A DNA stretch of 60,655 nt from Oscillospiraceae bacterium (GCA_017473015.1 JAFUNP010000031.1:1-60655); one strand, 5' to 3'; positions 7,801 through 16,208 are shown, counted from the first letter of the stretch. Program-made: numbers and translations. Notes: generated by a model not told the origin, from the letters alone.

Positions 7801-8286
7801 ATGAAAGTACAGAAAACTATTGTAGAAAAATTACTTGACCAGAAGAAAATACCTCATGAAAGTTATACCTATCCTGCTGATGGCTTTTCTGACGGTGTCA
7901 CAGTGGCCGGTTATATAAATAGACCGGTTGAACAGGTGTTCAAAACACTGGTGACCACAGGCAGCAAAGGTATTCACGTGTTTGTTGTGCCTGTGGCACA
8001 GGAGCTGGACCTGAAAAAAGCTGCTAAAGCCAGCGGCCAGAAATATGTGGAAATGCTGCCGCAGAAAGACCTGCTGACAACCACCGGTTATATCAAAGGC
8101 GGCTGTAGTCCTATAGGTATGAAAAAGCGTTTCCCTACATTTATTGACAAGTCACGGGAAAACTTTGACAGCATTATTTTTTCAGCCGGCAAAATAGGCA
8201 AACAGGTACAGGTGGGTTTAGCTGACCTTATTTCTCTGACAGGTGCAAAAACAGAGTTTATCTGTAAGGAGGAACCATGCTTATAA
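7801..8286 (+). CDS. ybaK: Cys-tRNA(Pro)/Cys-tRNA(Cys) deacylase, YbaK/EbsC family
   Basis: The 161-residue product is a trans-editing enzyme that frees cysteine from mischarged tRNA(Pro). The catalytic-type lysine K48 lies in QVFKTLV, and the GYIKGGCSPIGMKK signature follows in the second half. Length and start match the family; the open frame extends upstream, but the ATG at 7801 gives the usual MKVQKT N-terminus. The ribosome site is weak. Its last ten bases overlap the ABC-F gene, whose AAGGAGG lies inside this gene. Confidence 0.9.
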   Translation: MKVQKTIVEKLLDQKKIPHESYTYPADGFSDGVTVAGYINRPVEQVFKTLVTTGSKGIHVFVVPVAQELDLKKAAKASGQKYVEMLPQKDLLTTTGYIKGGCSPIGMKKRFPTFIDKSRENFDSIIFSAGKIGKQVQVGLADLISLTGAKTEFICKEEPCL

Positions 8287-10172
8287 CACTGGAAAATGTG
8301 GGCAAAAGCTGGGGTATAGATGTAATACTGCAGAAAATCAATGCAGTGGTAAATGAAGGTGACCGCATAGGTATAATCGGTGAAAACGGCGCCGGCAAAA
8401 CCACACTGCTGAATCTGCTGATGGGTGTGCTGGAAAACGACGAAGGCGAAATCATTTTTGATGACAACGCTACCGTAGGCTATCTGAAACAGATGGACGG
8501 CCTCAATCTGGAAAACACCATTTACCGGGAAATGCAGACTGTATTCCGGTCTGTATACGATGCAATCAAAGAATGTGCAGAAATTGAGCGGAAGCTGGTG
8601 TACACTCCCGATGATGTACAGTTGGTGGAACGCCACCATAGCCTGCAGAACCTTATCTATGCCAAAGACGGCTACAACACCGATTTTCTTATAAAGAAAA
8701 TGCTGGGTGGTATGGGCTTTAAAGAAGATGAATACCAGAAACCTGTGCGAGTGCTGTCAGGGGGCGAAAGAACACGCCTTAACCTGGCCAAGCTTCTGCT
8801 GGAAAACCCTGATATTCTCATCCTGGACGAACCTACCAACCATCTTGATTTTGATACACTGGTGTGGCTGGAAGACTATCTTATCAGCTACAAAGGCGCT
8901 ATTATCGCAGTCAGCCATGACCGTTTCTTCCTGGATAAAGTGGTGAAGAAGATATGGGAAGTGGAAGACACTCTTCTCACTGAATATAAAGGCAACTATT
9001 CTGCCTTTGATGTTCAGAAACAGGAAAAGCTGAAAGTTCAGCAGCGTCAGTACGAAGCGGATATGGAAAAAGCGGCAAAACTGCAGGATTACATTGACCG
9101 CAACCTGGTCCGTGCTTCCACCACAAAAATGGCGCAGAGCCGCCGCAAGCAGCTGGAAAAAATGGAAATAACCGAAAAGCCAAAGCCACTGCGTGTGCCT
9201 CTGAAATTCACATTTGATTTTGATGTGAAGCCTTATGATGAAATACTCACTATTGAAAATCTCACTGTTGCTACTGGCAACAGAACACTTATAGAGGACC
9301 TTGACCTTGTGGTGCGCCGCGGTCAGCGTCTGATTATCGCAGGTGCTAACGGTACCGGCAAAACCACACTGATAAACACCATTACCGGCAAACTGCGCCC
9401 AAAAGCAGGACGCATCCGTCTGGGTCAGGGAGCAATCCCTGCTGTTTTCGACCAGCATATCACTGTGGGCACATCTACTGTAATCGACACAATATGGGCA
9501 CTGCGCCCCAAATGGACACAGCTGGAAGTGCGCAGTTATCTGGCACGCTTCGGCTACCGTGGGGAAGATGTATTCAAAGAATGTCTTACTCTTTCCGGCG
9601 GTGAACGCGCCCGTCTGCGCTTTTGCGAGATGAGCCTTGACCGTGCCAATATCATGTTTCTTGATGAACCTACCAACCATCTGGACATCTATATGCGCCG
9701 GGCTGTTACTGAAGCATTGTCAAAGTATGAAGGCACTATTGTGGTTGTGACCCACGACCGCTTCCTTATGCAGCAGCTGGCCTGTCCGATTATGAATATT
9801 GAAGGCGGCAAAGGTGTTTTCTACGAAAGCTTTGATGATTTTATGGCAAAGCACAAGTCTGAAGGCTTCAACACAAAACAGCCGAAAGCCGAAAAGCCTG
9901 AAACACGCTCTGAAAACAGTGCAGTAAACCAGAAGGAAGCCCGCCGCAAAGCAGCGGCTGACCGTCTGCGTCTGCGCGAATGTGAAAGAGATATTGAAAA
10001 ACTGCAGGAAGAAATAGATTCCTGCAACCGGGATATGCAGAACCCTGAAATCACCACCGACCCGGGCAGAATGAATGAACTGTGGCAGAAACTGGAAGCC
10101 GCAAACAAAAAAATGGATGCCCTGATGGAAGAGTGGCTGGAACTCAGTGAAAAATATCGGAAAGAAAATTAG
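8277..10172 (+). CDS. ABC-F family ATPase (ribosome-associated)
   Basis: 631 residues with two ATPase domains and no membrane segments. Domain 1 has Walker A GENGAGKT (35-42), signature LSGGERTRL and Walker B DILILDEPTNHLD. Domain 2 (from about 323) has GANGTGKT, LSGGERARL and NIMFLDEPTNHLD. A charged linker (about 245-300) corresponds to the P-site tRNA interaction motif, and the C-terminus (about 560-631) is a predicted coiled coil, as in YdiF/Uup-type members. ABC-F proteins act on the ribosome in translation rescue or antibiotic protection; which applies here cannot be told. Confidence 0.92.
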   Translation: MLITLENVGKSWGIDVILQKINAVVNEGDRIGIIGENGAGKTTLLNLLMGVLENDEGEIIFDDNATVGYLKQMDGLNLENTIYREMQTVFRSVYDAIKECAEIERKLVYTPDDVQLVERHHSLQNLIYAKDGYNTDFLIKKMLGGMGFKEDEYQKPVRVLSGGERTRLNLAKLLLENPDILILDEPTNHLDFDTLVWLEDYLISYKGAIIAVSHDRFFLDKVVKKIWEVEDTLLTEYKGNYSAFDVQKQEKLKVQQRQYEADMEKAAKLQDYIDRNLVRASTTKMAQSRRKQLEKMEITEKPKPLRVPLKFTFDFDVKPYDEILTIENLTVATGNRTLIEDLDLVVRRGQRLIIAGANGTGKTTLINTITGKLRPKAGRIRLGQGAIPAVFDQHITVGTSTVIDTIWALRPKWTQLEVRSYLARFGYRGEDVFKECLTLSGGERARLRFCEMSLDRANIMFLDEPTNHLDIYMRRAVTEALSKYEGTIVVVTHDRFLMQQLACPIMNIEGGKGVFYESFDDFMAKHKSEGFNTKQPKAEKPETRSENSAVNQKEARRKAAADRLRLRECERDIEKLQEEIDSCNRDMQNPEITTDPGRMNELWQKLEAANKKMDALMEEWLELSEKYRKEN

Positions 10173-10191
10173 TATGAAAGAGGCGTAAAGT

Positions 10192-11346
10192 ATGAACCTT
10201 AAATACCTGTCATCAAAATACAGAAACAGTGTTATCAACCGGGAAACCAGCGGTGATGTACCGGTGGACTATGAGGACCTTATCAATCTGTCCATCGGTG
10301 ACCCGGATATCAACACACCACAGCTGATTATTGACCGGGCATACAAAGATGCCTGCGCCGGCCACACCAAATATACAGCTTCACGCGGTTATCCTGAACT
10401 GCGCGCAGAAATCTGCAATTTTTACAAAAAAAGATACGGTATGGATGTGCAGGACAGCGAGGTGTTCGTTTCCACTGCCGGCAGCGTGGCTATGTATATC
10501 ACCATGCAGGCTATACTTGATGCAGGGGATGAGGTTATCATTATTGAACCATACTTTTTCCCTTACCCTGACCAGGTGAAAATGGCCTGCGGTGTGCCTG
10601 TTTTTGTCAAGACAAGCCATGAAAACAATTTCCAGATTGATTTTACCAACCTGGAAGCAGCGGTTACAGACAAAACGAAAGCTATTATAATCAATACACC
10701 AAACAACCCTACAGGTATATGCTATACCACAGAAACTCTGTCACAGTTGGCTGATTTTGCAAAAAAATATGACCTGATTGTGGTGGCGGATGATATATAT
10801 ACATCTTTTGACTACACAGGCAACAAGTTTATGCCTATATGTTCTTTCCCGGGTATGAAAGAAAGAACTATTACCATCAACAGTTTTTCCAAAAATTTCA
10901 TTATGACTGGTTTTCGTGTGGGGAATATCATAGCCCCGGATTACATTATCAATGTAATTCAGACCATCAATGAAAATGTGGTTTACACAGCACCATCCAT
11001 TTCACAGCGTGCCGCATACCATGGGCTGCTGCACTTTGAAGAATTTGAAGATGATATAGTTAAAATCTTCCGTGAAAGGGTGGAATATGCCCACAAACGC
11101 CTGTCAGCCATTCCGTGGGTTGATGTACTTCCGGTCAGCGGCAGTTTTTACATCTTCCCGTCCATAGAAAAAACGGGTCTCACCAGCTCACAGTTTTCAA
11201 AAAAACTGTTTGATGAGTGCCATGTGCGTGTAATTCCGGGCAGAGCCTTTGGTGAAAGCGGAGAGTACCATATCCGTATTTCCTGTACGGTGGGTATACC
11301 ACAGCTTGAAGAGGCCTTTGACCGAATGGAAAAAATGACATTCTGA
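10192..11346 (+). CDS. PLP-dependent class I/II aminotransferase
   Basis: A 384-residue fold-type I enzyme. The PLP lysine is K234 in SFSKNFIMTGFRVGN. Cofactor contacts include NTPNNPTG (about 169-175), D200/D201-I-Y203 and R242, and the substrate carboxylate arginine is in YHIRISC near the C-terminus. It looks like an aspartate/aromatic aminotransferase of the AspC/PatA type, but the specificity cannot be assigned. It follows the ABC-F gene by 19 bases with a GAGGCG site. Cytosolic amino-acid metabolism is the likely role. Confidence 0.88.
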   Translation: MNLKYLSSKYRNSVINRETSGDVPVDYEDLINLSIGDPDINTPQLIIDRAYKDACAGHTKYTASRGYPELRAEICNFYKKRYGMDVQDSEVFVSTAGSVAMYITMQAILDAGDEVIIIEPYFFPYPDQVKMACGVPVFVKTSHENNFQIDFTNLEAAVTDKTKAIIINTPNNPTGICYTTETLSQLADFAKKYDLIVVADDIYTSFDYTGNKFMPICSFPGMKERTITINSFSKNFIMTGFRVGNIIAPDYIINVIQTINENVVYTAPSISQRAAYHGLLHFEEFEDDIVKIFRERVEYAHKRLSAIPWVDVLPVSGSFYIFPSIEKTGLTSSQFSKKLFDECHVRVIPGRAFGESGEYHIRISCTVGIPQLEEAFDRMEKMTF

Positions 11347-11384
11347 TATACAACACACCAAATGATATTGTTTAGGAGGCAGCT

Positions 11385-11804
11385 ATGAGAACAGAAAAAT
11401 CCTGCGGTGCCGTAGTGTTCCGCAAAAAAGATGACAAAGTGCAGATTTTGCTTATCCGCCATCTCAACGGCGGCCACTGGGCTTTTCCAAAAGGCCATGT
11501 GGAAAACGGCGAAACTGAAGAACAGACCGCACGCCGTGAAATACTGGAAGAAACCGGTCTGGCTGTTCAACTGGATACTGCTTACAGAAAGGTGGTTACA
11601 TATTCACCGCGTCGTGATGTGACAAAAGATGTGGTTTATTTTGTGGCTTTCGCTGATGACAGCGAAGCAGTGGCACAGGAAGAAGAAATCAGCCGGGTGA
11701 AATGGGTGCTTATGGAAGACGCAGTTACTCATGTCAGCTATGACAATGACAAACAGGTGCTTATGGGTGCCATCGAACACTATCTCAATACACAAAAAAT
11801 ATAA
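11385..11804 (+). CDS. Nudix hydrolase, diadenosine tetraphosphatase-like
   Basis: A 139-residue protein with a complete Nudix box between about 37 and 59 ([20 protein letters not shown] then TGL), which binds the metal and hydrolyses a nucleoside diphosphate linked to another moiety. The N-terminal [10 protein letters not shown] and the HWAFPKGH segment are typical of asymmetric Ap4A hydrolases. A TAGGAGGC site precedes the ATG. It is the last gene of the same-strand run and is followed by a clear terminator. Confidence 0.88.
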   Translation: MRTEKSCGAVVFRKKDDKVQILLIRHLNGGHWAFPKGHVENGETEEQTARREILEETGLAVQLDTAYRKVVTYSPRRDVTKDVVYFVAFADDSEAVAQEEEISRVKWVLMEDAVTHVSYDNDKQVLMGAIEHYLNTQKI

Positions 11805-11818
11805 TTAATTGCAGAAAA

Positions 11819-11851
11819 ACATCCCATAGTATAAATTGTGGGATGTTTTTG
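11819..11851 (+). terminator. Terminator after the Nudix gene
   Basis: ACATCCCA pairs with TGGGATGT over a 12-nt loop, followed by TTTTTG. Confidence 0.8.
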
Positions 11852-11861
11852 TTTATATGCA

Positions 11862-11887
11862 AATAAAAAGCAGGCTTTAAAGCCTGC
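11862..11887 (-). terminator. Terminator of the DtxR-type gene
   Basis: The self-complementary GCAGGCTTTAAAGCCTGC is followed, on the minus strand, by CTTTTTATTT. Confidence 0.8.
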
Positions 11888-11901
11888 CTGTCTTATACTG
11901 T

Positions 11902-12264
11902 TTACATACCCAGATACTTTTTGATAGCGTCCAGTGTCTCCTCGCTTATTACATGCTCCATTTTACATGCATCTTCTTCAGCTGCCCGTGGGCTTACACC
12001 TATTTTTGTCAGCAGTCGGGTAAGTACATTGTGTCTTTCATATATGCCCAGTGCGTGTTTTTCTCCCATTTCTGTAAATGTGATAAAACCGTCCTCATCC
12101 ACATTTATATATCCATTTTTTTTCAGGATACCCATAGCACGGCTGACACTTGGTTTTGAGTAGCCGGTGTGGTTTACTATATCGATAGAGCGCACCTGTG
12201 GTATTTCTTTGCGCAGCACCAGTATTGCTTCCAGATACATTTCGCCGGATTCATGTATAGCCAT
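11902..12264 (-). CDS. DtxR/IdeR-family iron-dependent repressor
   Basis: A 120-residue metalloregulator: a winged helix-turn-helix (about 1-65) and a metal-binding dimerisation domain, without the C-terminal SH3-like domain of the longest members. The ligands line up better with iron-sensing DtxR than with MntR: M9 in GEMYLEAI, H78 in YERHNV, and C100, E103 and H104 in DACKMEH (compare DtxR M10, C102, E105, H106). It is transcribed away from feoA. TTAG-N6-CTAA sites lie before this gene, feoA, feoB and a distant gene at 31446. Iron as the cognate metal is inferred. Confidence 0.9.
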   Translation of the reverse strand: MAIHESGEMYLEAILVLRKEIPQVRSIDIVNHTGYSKPSVSRAMGILKKNGYINVDEDGFITFTEMGEKHALGIYERHNVLTRLLTKIGVSPRAAEEDACKMEHVISEETLDAIKKYLGM

Positions 12265-12294
12265 TTTGTCACCTCGGTTTCAGATAGTATTGTT

Positions 12295-12323
12295 ATTGTA
12301 TCATAACAGGAAAAAATTTTCAA
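12295..12323 (-). promoter_or_regulatory. Promoter of the DtxR-type gene
   Basis: On the minus strand TTGAAA (12318-12323) and TACAAT (12295-12300) are 17 bp apart. Confidence 0.65.
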
Positions 12324-12334
12324 TATGTTATAAA

Positions 12335-12348
12335 TTAGTCCAATCTAA
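12335..12348. promoter_or_regulatory. Iron-box-like site 1 (TTAG-N6-CTAA)
   Basis: TTAG TCCAAT CTAA. It lies 11 bp upstream of the -35 of the DtxR-type gene rather than over its promoter, so it could be a distal or cooperative site. It is the weakest of the four because its symmetry stops at the 4-bp arms. Confidence 0.45.
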
Positions 12349-12434
12349 CAATTTTATAAATCCTACAAGTTTGCATACTCTTACTTTTGGTTTTTAGTGA
12401 AAACCACAAATATGAATAATTTGTTAATTTTTTA

Positions 12435-12463
12435 TTGACTTAAATCCGGTAAAGGAGTAAAAT
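12435..12463 (+). promoter_or_regulatory. Promoter of the feo operon
   Basis: TTGACT (12435-12440) and TAAAAT (12458-12463) are separated by 17 bp; transcription would start within the adjoining inverted repeat. Confidence 0.75.
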
Positions 12464-12468
12464 ATAAC

Positions 12469-12488
12469 CAGTTAGCAAACACTAACTG
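12469..12488. promoter_or_regulatory. Iron-box-like operator 2 at the feo transcription start
   Basis: CAGTTAG-CAAACA-CTAACTG: perfect 7-bp arms around six bases, overlapping the predicted start site, which is a classic position for repression. The half-site agrees with the DtxR/IdeR consensus TTAG...CTAA. Confidence 0.75.
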
Positions 12489-12556
12489 TTTGACTGCTTT
12501 AATTTAGCAGCATACAGTTATACATTTTACGGTTTAGTTTAGTCGGAGGGATTGTC

Positions 12557-12769
12557 ATGACTTTGAAGGAAGCACAGCAGGGTGTGGAATACATCATCAA
12601 AGGTATCAACACTGATGATGAAGAACTGAATTCATTTCTGTTTACGCTCGGCTGCTACAGCGGTGAACCTATCACTGTCGTTTCACATCGCAACGGCGGT
12701 TGTGTTGTATCCATCAAATATGCCAGATACAACATTGACTACCAGTTGGCAGAAGCTATTTTAGTTTAA
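12557..12769 (+). CDS. feoA: Ferrous iron transport protein A
   Basis: A 70-residue SH3-like cytosolic protein that works with FeoB in Fe(II) uptake. The pattern MTLKEAQQG...YSGEPITVVSHRNGGCVVSIKYARYN matches FeoA in length and in the hydrophobic strand order, ending with the usual RYxID...LAEAI. A CGGAGGG site precedes the ATG. It is followed after a 107-bp gap by feoB, with another operator in that gap. Confidence 0.88.
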   Translation: MTLKEAQQGVEYIIKGINTDDEELNSFLFTLGCYSGEPITVVSHRNGGCVVSIKYARYNIDYQLAEAILV

Positions 12770-12820
12770 TATGTGAAAATAAAAGTGGTGAGAAATCACC
12801 ACATATATTTTAAATCACAG

Positions 12821-12834
12821 TTAGCCTAAACTAA
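12821..12834. promoter_or_regulatory. Iron-box-like site 3 between feoA and feoB
   Basis: GTTAG-CCTAAA-CTAAC: 5-bp arms around six bases. It suggests that feoB has additional local control, or that the repressor blocks elongation within the operon. Confidence 0.6.
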
Positions 12835-12876
12835 CCTTTAAATGAAAAAATTAAAACAAATACAGGAGGAGAGCAA

Positions 12877-14877
12877 ATGAGAATTGCTTTAACCGGTAAC
12901 CCTAACAGTGGTAAAACCACAATGTACAACGCCCTGACAGGTCGTGTAGAACGCGTTGGTAACTGGGCAGGTGTTACAGTAGACAAAAAAGAAGCTTTTA
13001 TTAAAAAGAATTACTATGATGGCACAGAAGAACTGATTGCTGTTGACCTTCCGGGTGCATACTCCATGTCACCATTTACATCCGAAGAAAGCATCACCAG
13101 CGCCTATGTTAAAAACGAAAACCCTGATGCTATCATCAACATCGTTGACGCTACAAACCTGAGCCGTAGCCTGTTCTTTACAACACAGCTGCTGGAACTG
13201 GGTGTTCCTGTAGTAGTTGCTCTGAACAAAAGCGACATCAACGACAAAAAAGAAACAGAAATCAATGTAGAACTGCTCAGTGAAAAACTTGGCTGTCCTG
13301 TAGTAAAAACTGTTTCCACAATGACAGGTGACAACGGTCTGTCCGAAGTTGTAAAAGTGGCAGCATCCCTGAAAGGCAAAGAACAGAAAGCTCCATATTC
13401 CCAGGGTGATATAAACCTTCACGACAAAGCAGCAGTTGAAGCAGCTGACAGAAAACGTTTTGACTTTGTAAACGGTATCGTTAGTGAAGTAGAAGAAAGA
13501 AAAGTTCTCACAAGTGATGTGAACTTCGGCGATAAACTGGACAATATCCTGACAAACAAATGGCTGGGTATTCCGATTTTTGCAGTTATCATGTTCCTCG
13601 TTTTCAATATTTCACAGTCCACAGTAGGTCCTATGCTGGCTGATACTCTGGTAGGCTGGATTGAAAGCTTCCAGGGAATGGTAGGCGGTATGCTGGAAGG
13701 CGCAAACCCATTCCTCTACGCTCTGCTGGTTGACGGTATCATCGGTGGTGTAGGCGCTGTTGTAGGCTTCCTGCCACTGGTTATGGTAATGTACTTCCTG
13801 ATTGCTCTGCTGGAAGACTGCGGCTATATGGCCCGTGCTACAGTAGTTCTGGACCCTATCTTCAAAAAAGTAGGTCTCTCCGGTAAATCTGTAATCCCAA
13901 TGGTTGTTGGTACAGGTTGTGCTATCCCAGGCGTTATGGCTTGCCGTACTATCCGTAACGAACGCGAACGCAGAGTTACAGCTATGCTCACACCATTTAT
14001 GCCTTGTGGCGCTAAACTGCCTGTTATCGCTCTGTTTGCCGGTGCATTCTTCTCCGATGCAACATGGGTTGGTACACTGATGTACTTTGTAGGTATCGCT
14101 CTTATCTTCTTCGGCGCTCTGCTGGTTAACAAAATCGCAGGCCACAAATACAGAAAATCCTTCTTCATCATCGAACTTCCTGAATACAAAGTTCCTTCTC
14201 TCAAGAGAGCATTTGTTTCCATGATGGACCGCGGCCGTGACTACATCATCAAAGCCGGTACAATCATTCTGGTATGTAACACAGTTGTTCAGATTATGCA
14301 GTCCTTCACATGGAGCCTGCAGCTGGTAGAAGAAGGCGCAGAATCCACATCTATCCTGGCTGGTATTGCAGGTCCTATCGCAGTTCTGCTGGTTCCTATC
14401 TGCGGTATCGCAGCATGGCAGCTGGCTGCAGCAGCAGTTACAGGCTTTATCGCCAAAGAAAACGTTGTTGGTACTCTGGCAGTTTGCTATGGTCTGACAG
14501 CATTTATCGACACAGAAGAACTGGCTCTTATGGGCGGTGCAAACGAAGTAGCTCTGGCTATGGGTCTTACACAGGTTGCAGCTCTGGCATTCCTTATGTT
14601 CAACCTGTTCACACCTCCTTGCTTTGCAGCTCTGGGTGCTATGAACTCTGAAATCAATGACAGAAAATGGTTCTGGGGCGGTGTTGCTCTCCAGTTTGCT
14701 ACAGGTTATGTAGTAGCTTACCTGGTGTACCAGATTGGCACACTTATTACAACAGGTGCTCCTGGTGCAGGTCTTGTTCCTGGCGGTATCGCAGTTGCAG
14801 CTATCGTTGCTTATATTGTTTACCTCATCAGAAAACAGGAAAAATCACTGGATAAAGAATACGCTTTACAGAAATAA
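12877..14877 (+). CDS. feoB: Ferrous iron transporter B (GTPase-coupled)
   Basis: A 666-residue Fe(II) permease of the cytoplasmic membrane. The N-terminal G domain has G1 GNPNSGKTT (7-15), G3 DLPGAYSM and G4 NKSD. From about residue 230 come the helical bundle and the polytopic membrane part, with the FeoB gate signatures VGTGCAIPGVMACRTI and MPCGAKLPVIALFAG. It is slightly short for the family (usually about 700 residues). A strong AGGAGGAG site precedes the ATG. Expression should fall when iron is plentiful, given the operators upstream. Confidence 0.97.
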   Translation: MRIALTGNPNSGKTTMYNALTGRVERVGNWAGVTVDKKEAFIKKNYYDGTEELIAVDLPGAYSMSPFTSEESITSAYVKNENPDAIINIVDATNLSRSLFFTTQLLELGVPVVVALNKSDINDKKETEINVELLSEKLGCPVVKTVSTMTGDNGLSEVVKVAASLKGKEQKAPYSQGDINLHDKAAVEAADRKRFDFVNGIVSEVEERKVLTSDVNFGDKLDNILTNKWLGIPIFAVIMFLVFNISQSTVGPMLADTLVGWIESFQGMVGGMLEGANPFLYALLVDGIIGGVGAVVGFLPLVMVMYFLIALLEDCGYMARATVVLDPIFKKVGLSGKSVIPMVVGTGCAIPGVMACRTIRNERERRVTAMLTPFMPCGAKLPVIALFAGAFFSDATWVGTLMYFVGIALIFFGALLVNKIAGHKYRKSFFIIELPEYKVPSLKRAFVSMMDRGRDYIIKAGTIILVCNTVVQIMQSFTWSLQLVEEGAESTSILAGIAGPIAVLLVPICGIAAWQLAAAAVTGFIAKENVVGTLAVCYGLTAFIDTEELALMGGANEVALAMGLTQVAALAFLMFNLFTPPCFAALGAMNSEINDRKWFWGGVALQFATGYVVAYLVYQIGTLITTGAPGAGLVPGGIAVAAIVAYIVYLIRKQEKSLDKEYALQK

Positions 14878-14907
14878 TCATATAAATACATAAAAGGAGT
14901 AACCGGT

Positions 14908-15075
14908 ATGCAGAATTTTATACTTATCGCTGTTCTGGCACTTATTCTGGGTGCCGCAATCACATATATAATCAAAGCCAAAAAAGCTGGTGTAAAATGC
15001 ATCGGATGTTCAGCGGCTGGCTGTTGCTCAGCAGCAAACGGCAAATGTTCCTGCAGTTATTCTGCCCAGGTGTAG
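14908..15075 (+). CDS. FeoB-associated Cys-rich membrane protein
   Basis: A 55-residue protein with an N-terminal membrane helix (MQNFILIAVLALILGAA) and a Cys-rich tail containing CIGC, GCC and CSC (six Cys within about 20 residues). Small proteins of this kind (PF12669-type) accompany feoB in many Firmicutes and are thought to help handle iron at the pore. An AAAAGGAG site precedes it and it sits 30 bases after feoB, so it is surely in the operon. Confidence 0.85.
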   Translation: MQNFILIAVLALILGAAITYIIKAKKAGVKCIGCSAAGCCSAANGKCSCSYSAQV

Positions 15076-15092
15076 GCGAAAAGAGGTAAATA

Positions 15093-15476
15093 TTGAATTC
15101 ACAGAATTTACAGCTTACAGCTACAAACATCAGATATCTGATAACAATACACCATCTGGGACAGAAGGACAGATTTGTAAAGTGTGCAGATGTTTCCAAA
15201 ATTCTTTCAGTCACACGCCCCAGCGTACATGCGATGATGAAAACACTGACCGAAATGGCGCTGATAGAAAAACCTCGCTACGGTAAAGTGAATTTCACTG
15301 CCCGGGGTATGGAACTGGCCGAAGAATATGTGAAAGCCTACCGGATAACCCATAAATATTTTTCACCGCTGTTTCCAAAAGATTCACAAATTGATGAAGT
15401 GGTATGTGCATTTATATCACAGATTCCTTTTGAAATGCTGGGCGAAGTATGTGACAATATGGGAAAAACTGTATAG
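15093..15476 (+). CDS. Second DtxR-like winged-helix regulator at the end of the feo operon
   Basis: A 127-residue protein with a winged helix-turn-helix (VKCADVSKILSVTRPSVHAMMKTLTEM, shown by key residues at about 29-55) and a helical tail resembling DtxR-family dimerisation segments. The start is a TTG with AGAGG upstream. Unlike the divergent repressor it lacks the paired Glu-His metal ligands near its C-terminus, so its metal response may be altered or lost. The position suggests feedback or accessory control of feo. A MarR-type fold is the alternative. Confidence 0.7.
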   Translation: MNSQNLQLTATNIRYLITIHHLGQKDRFVKCADVSKILSVTRPSVHAMMKTLTEMALIEKPRYGKVNFTARGMELAEEYVKAYRITHKYFSPLFPKDSQIDEVVCAFISQIPFEMLGEVCDNMGKTV

Positions 15477-15510
15477 GTATGCTCTGATTATATGATAAAT
15501 TTATAATAAG

Positions 15511-15541
15511 TCCGCCGGCCTTATGCCGGCGGATATTTTTG
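15511..15541 (+). terminator. Terminator of the feo operon
   Basis: TCCGCCGGC pairs with GCCGGCGGA, followed by TATTTTTG. Confidence 0.88.
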
Positions 15542-15614
15542 TATACTGTTTTGTTCGGCATATAACGCAGAGACGGATTCTATCTGCCTGTTTTATGGTT
15601 GAAATTATAATTAT

Positions 15615-15652
15615 AAAATTAAAAAGGCACTGTTATCTCAAACAGTGCCTTT
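15615..15652 (-). terminator. Terminator of tRNA-Pro
   Basis: On the minus strand AAAGGCACTGTT pairs with AACAGTGCCTTT and runs into TTTTTAATTTT, ten bases after the tRNA's CCA. Confidence 0.85.
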
Positions 15653-15661
15653 ACAAATCTT

Positions 15662-15738
15662 TGGTCGGGATGACGTGATTTGAACACGCGACCTCTGCGT
15701 CCCGAACGCAGCGCTCTACCAAACTGAGCCACATCCCG
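15662..15738 (-). tRNA. tRNA-Pro (anticodon CGG)
   Basis: On the minus strand the acceptor CGGGATG pairs with CATCCCG, the D arm is GCTC-AGTTTGGTA-GAGC, the anticodon arm is CTGCG-TTCGGGA-CGCAG with anticodon CGG, and the T arm closes around TTCAAAT. CCA is encoded. The total is 77 nt. Its 5' portion recurs twice just upstream inside direct repeats. Confidence 0.96.
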
Positions 15739-15794
15739 ATATAAATATTAAATTAAAAAACAAAAATATAATTATTATCTTACAGCTGAGCGCC

Positions 15795-15894
15795 GCGCTC
15801 TTCAGCTCGCCAAGAGTCTCGCCTCGCTACGCTCACTCGGTTGCTCGCTGAACAACCACTGCGGTGGCCGTACCAAACTGAGCCACATCCCGAT
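15795..15894 (-). repeat. tRNA-Pro-derived palindromic repeat, copy A
   Basis: Bases 15871-15894 are identical to the first 24 nt region of the tRNA-Pro gene (5' end to D loop), and 15795-15801 repeat the adjacent GCGCTCT of the same tRNA. Between them, exactly at the 3' edge of the D loop, sit 69 bp of palindromic insert (outer stem TTCAGC/GCTGAA, then CCACTGCGGTGG). Copy B, 151 bp further on, differs at four of 100 positions. Confidence 0.8.
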
Positions 15895-15945
15895 GTAAGT
15901 GTATATTTAATGGTATGAAAATTTTAAAGCTGATTATCAGCGCCC

Positions 15946-16045
15946 GCGCTCTTCAGCTCGCCAAGAGCCTCGCCTCGCTACGCTTGCTCGGTTGCTCGCT
16001 GAACAACCACTGCGGTGGCCGTACCAAACTGAGCCACATCCCAAT
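15946..16045 (-). repeat. tRNA-Pro-derived palindromic repeat, copy B
   Basis: This is a direct repeat of copy A over the same 100 bases, in the same orientation, again ending in the tRNA-Pro 5' sequence (TACCAAACTGAGCCACATCC on the plus strand). The four mismatches are one in the left block, two in the middle and one in the tRNA piece. The core (15960-16018) matches the element beside tRNA-Asn. Confidence 0.8.
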
Positions 16046-16208
16046 ATAATTAAATTTATGTTTAAAATTGCAAATATTATTTTACTACTTGGAGAATTAA
16101 TAGTCAAGCATTATTCGGTTTTACAGCGGTATATGTGATAATAATTACTTTACAAAAACAGACAAATAATGTATTATTAAAGTACAATTTTATGTAAGGA
16201 AACCTATT

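Larger units (their letters stand above)
15739..16208. other. Gene-free stretch carrying two tRNA-Pro-derived repeats
   Basis: Apart from the two repeats described separately this is AT-rich spacer with no supportable gene. The last 150 bases presumably hold the promoter of the next gene. Confidence 0.7.

Noticed and set aside
13612..14145. Antisense open frame within feoB
   Set aside because: No ribosome site; composition mirrors feoB codon use.
15795..16045. CRISPR-like repeat pair
   Set aside because: Only two units of about 100 bp with tRNA sequence inside, and no cas genes; geometry does not fit CRISPR.
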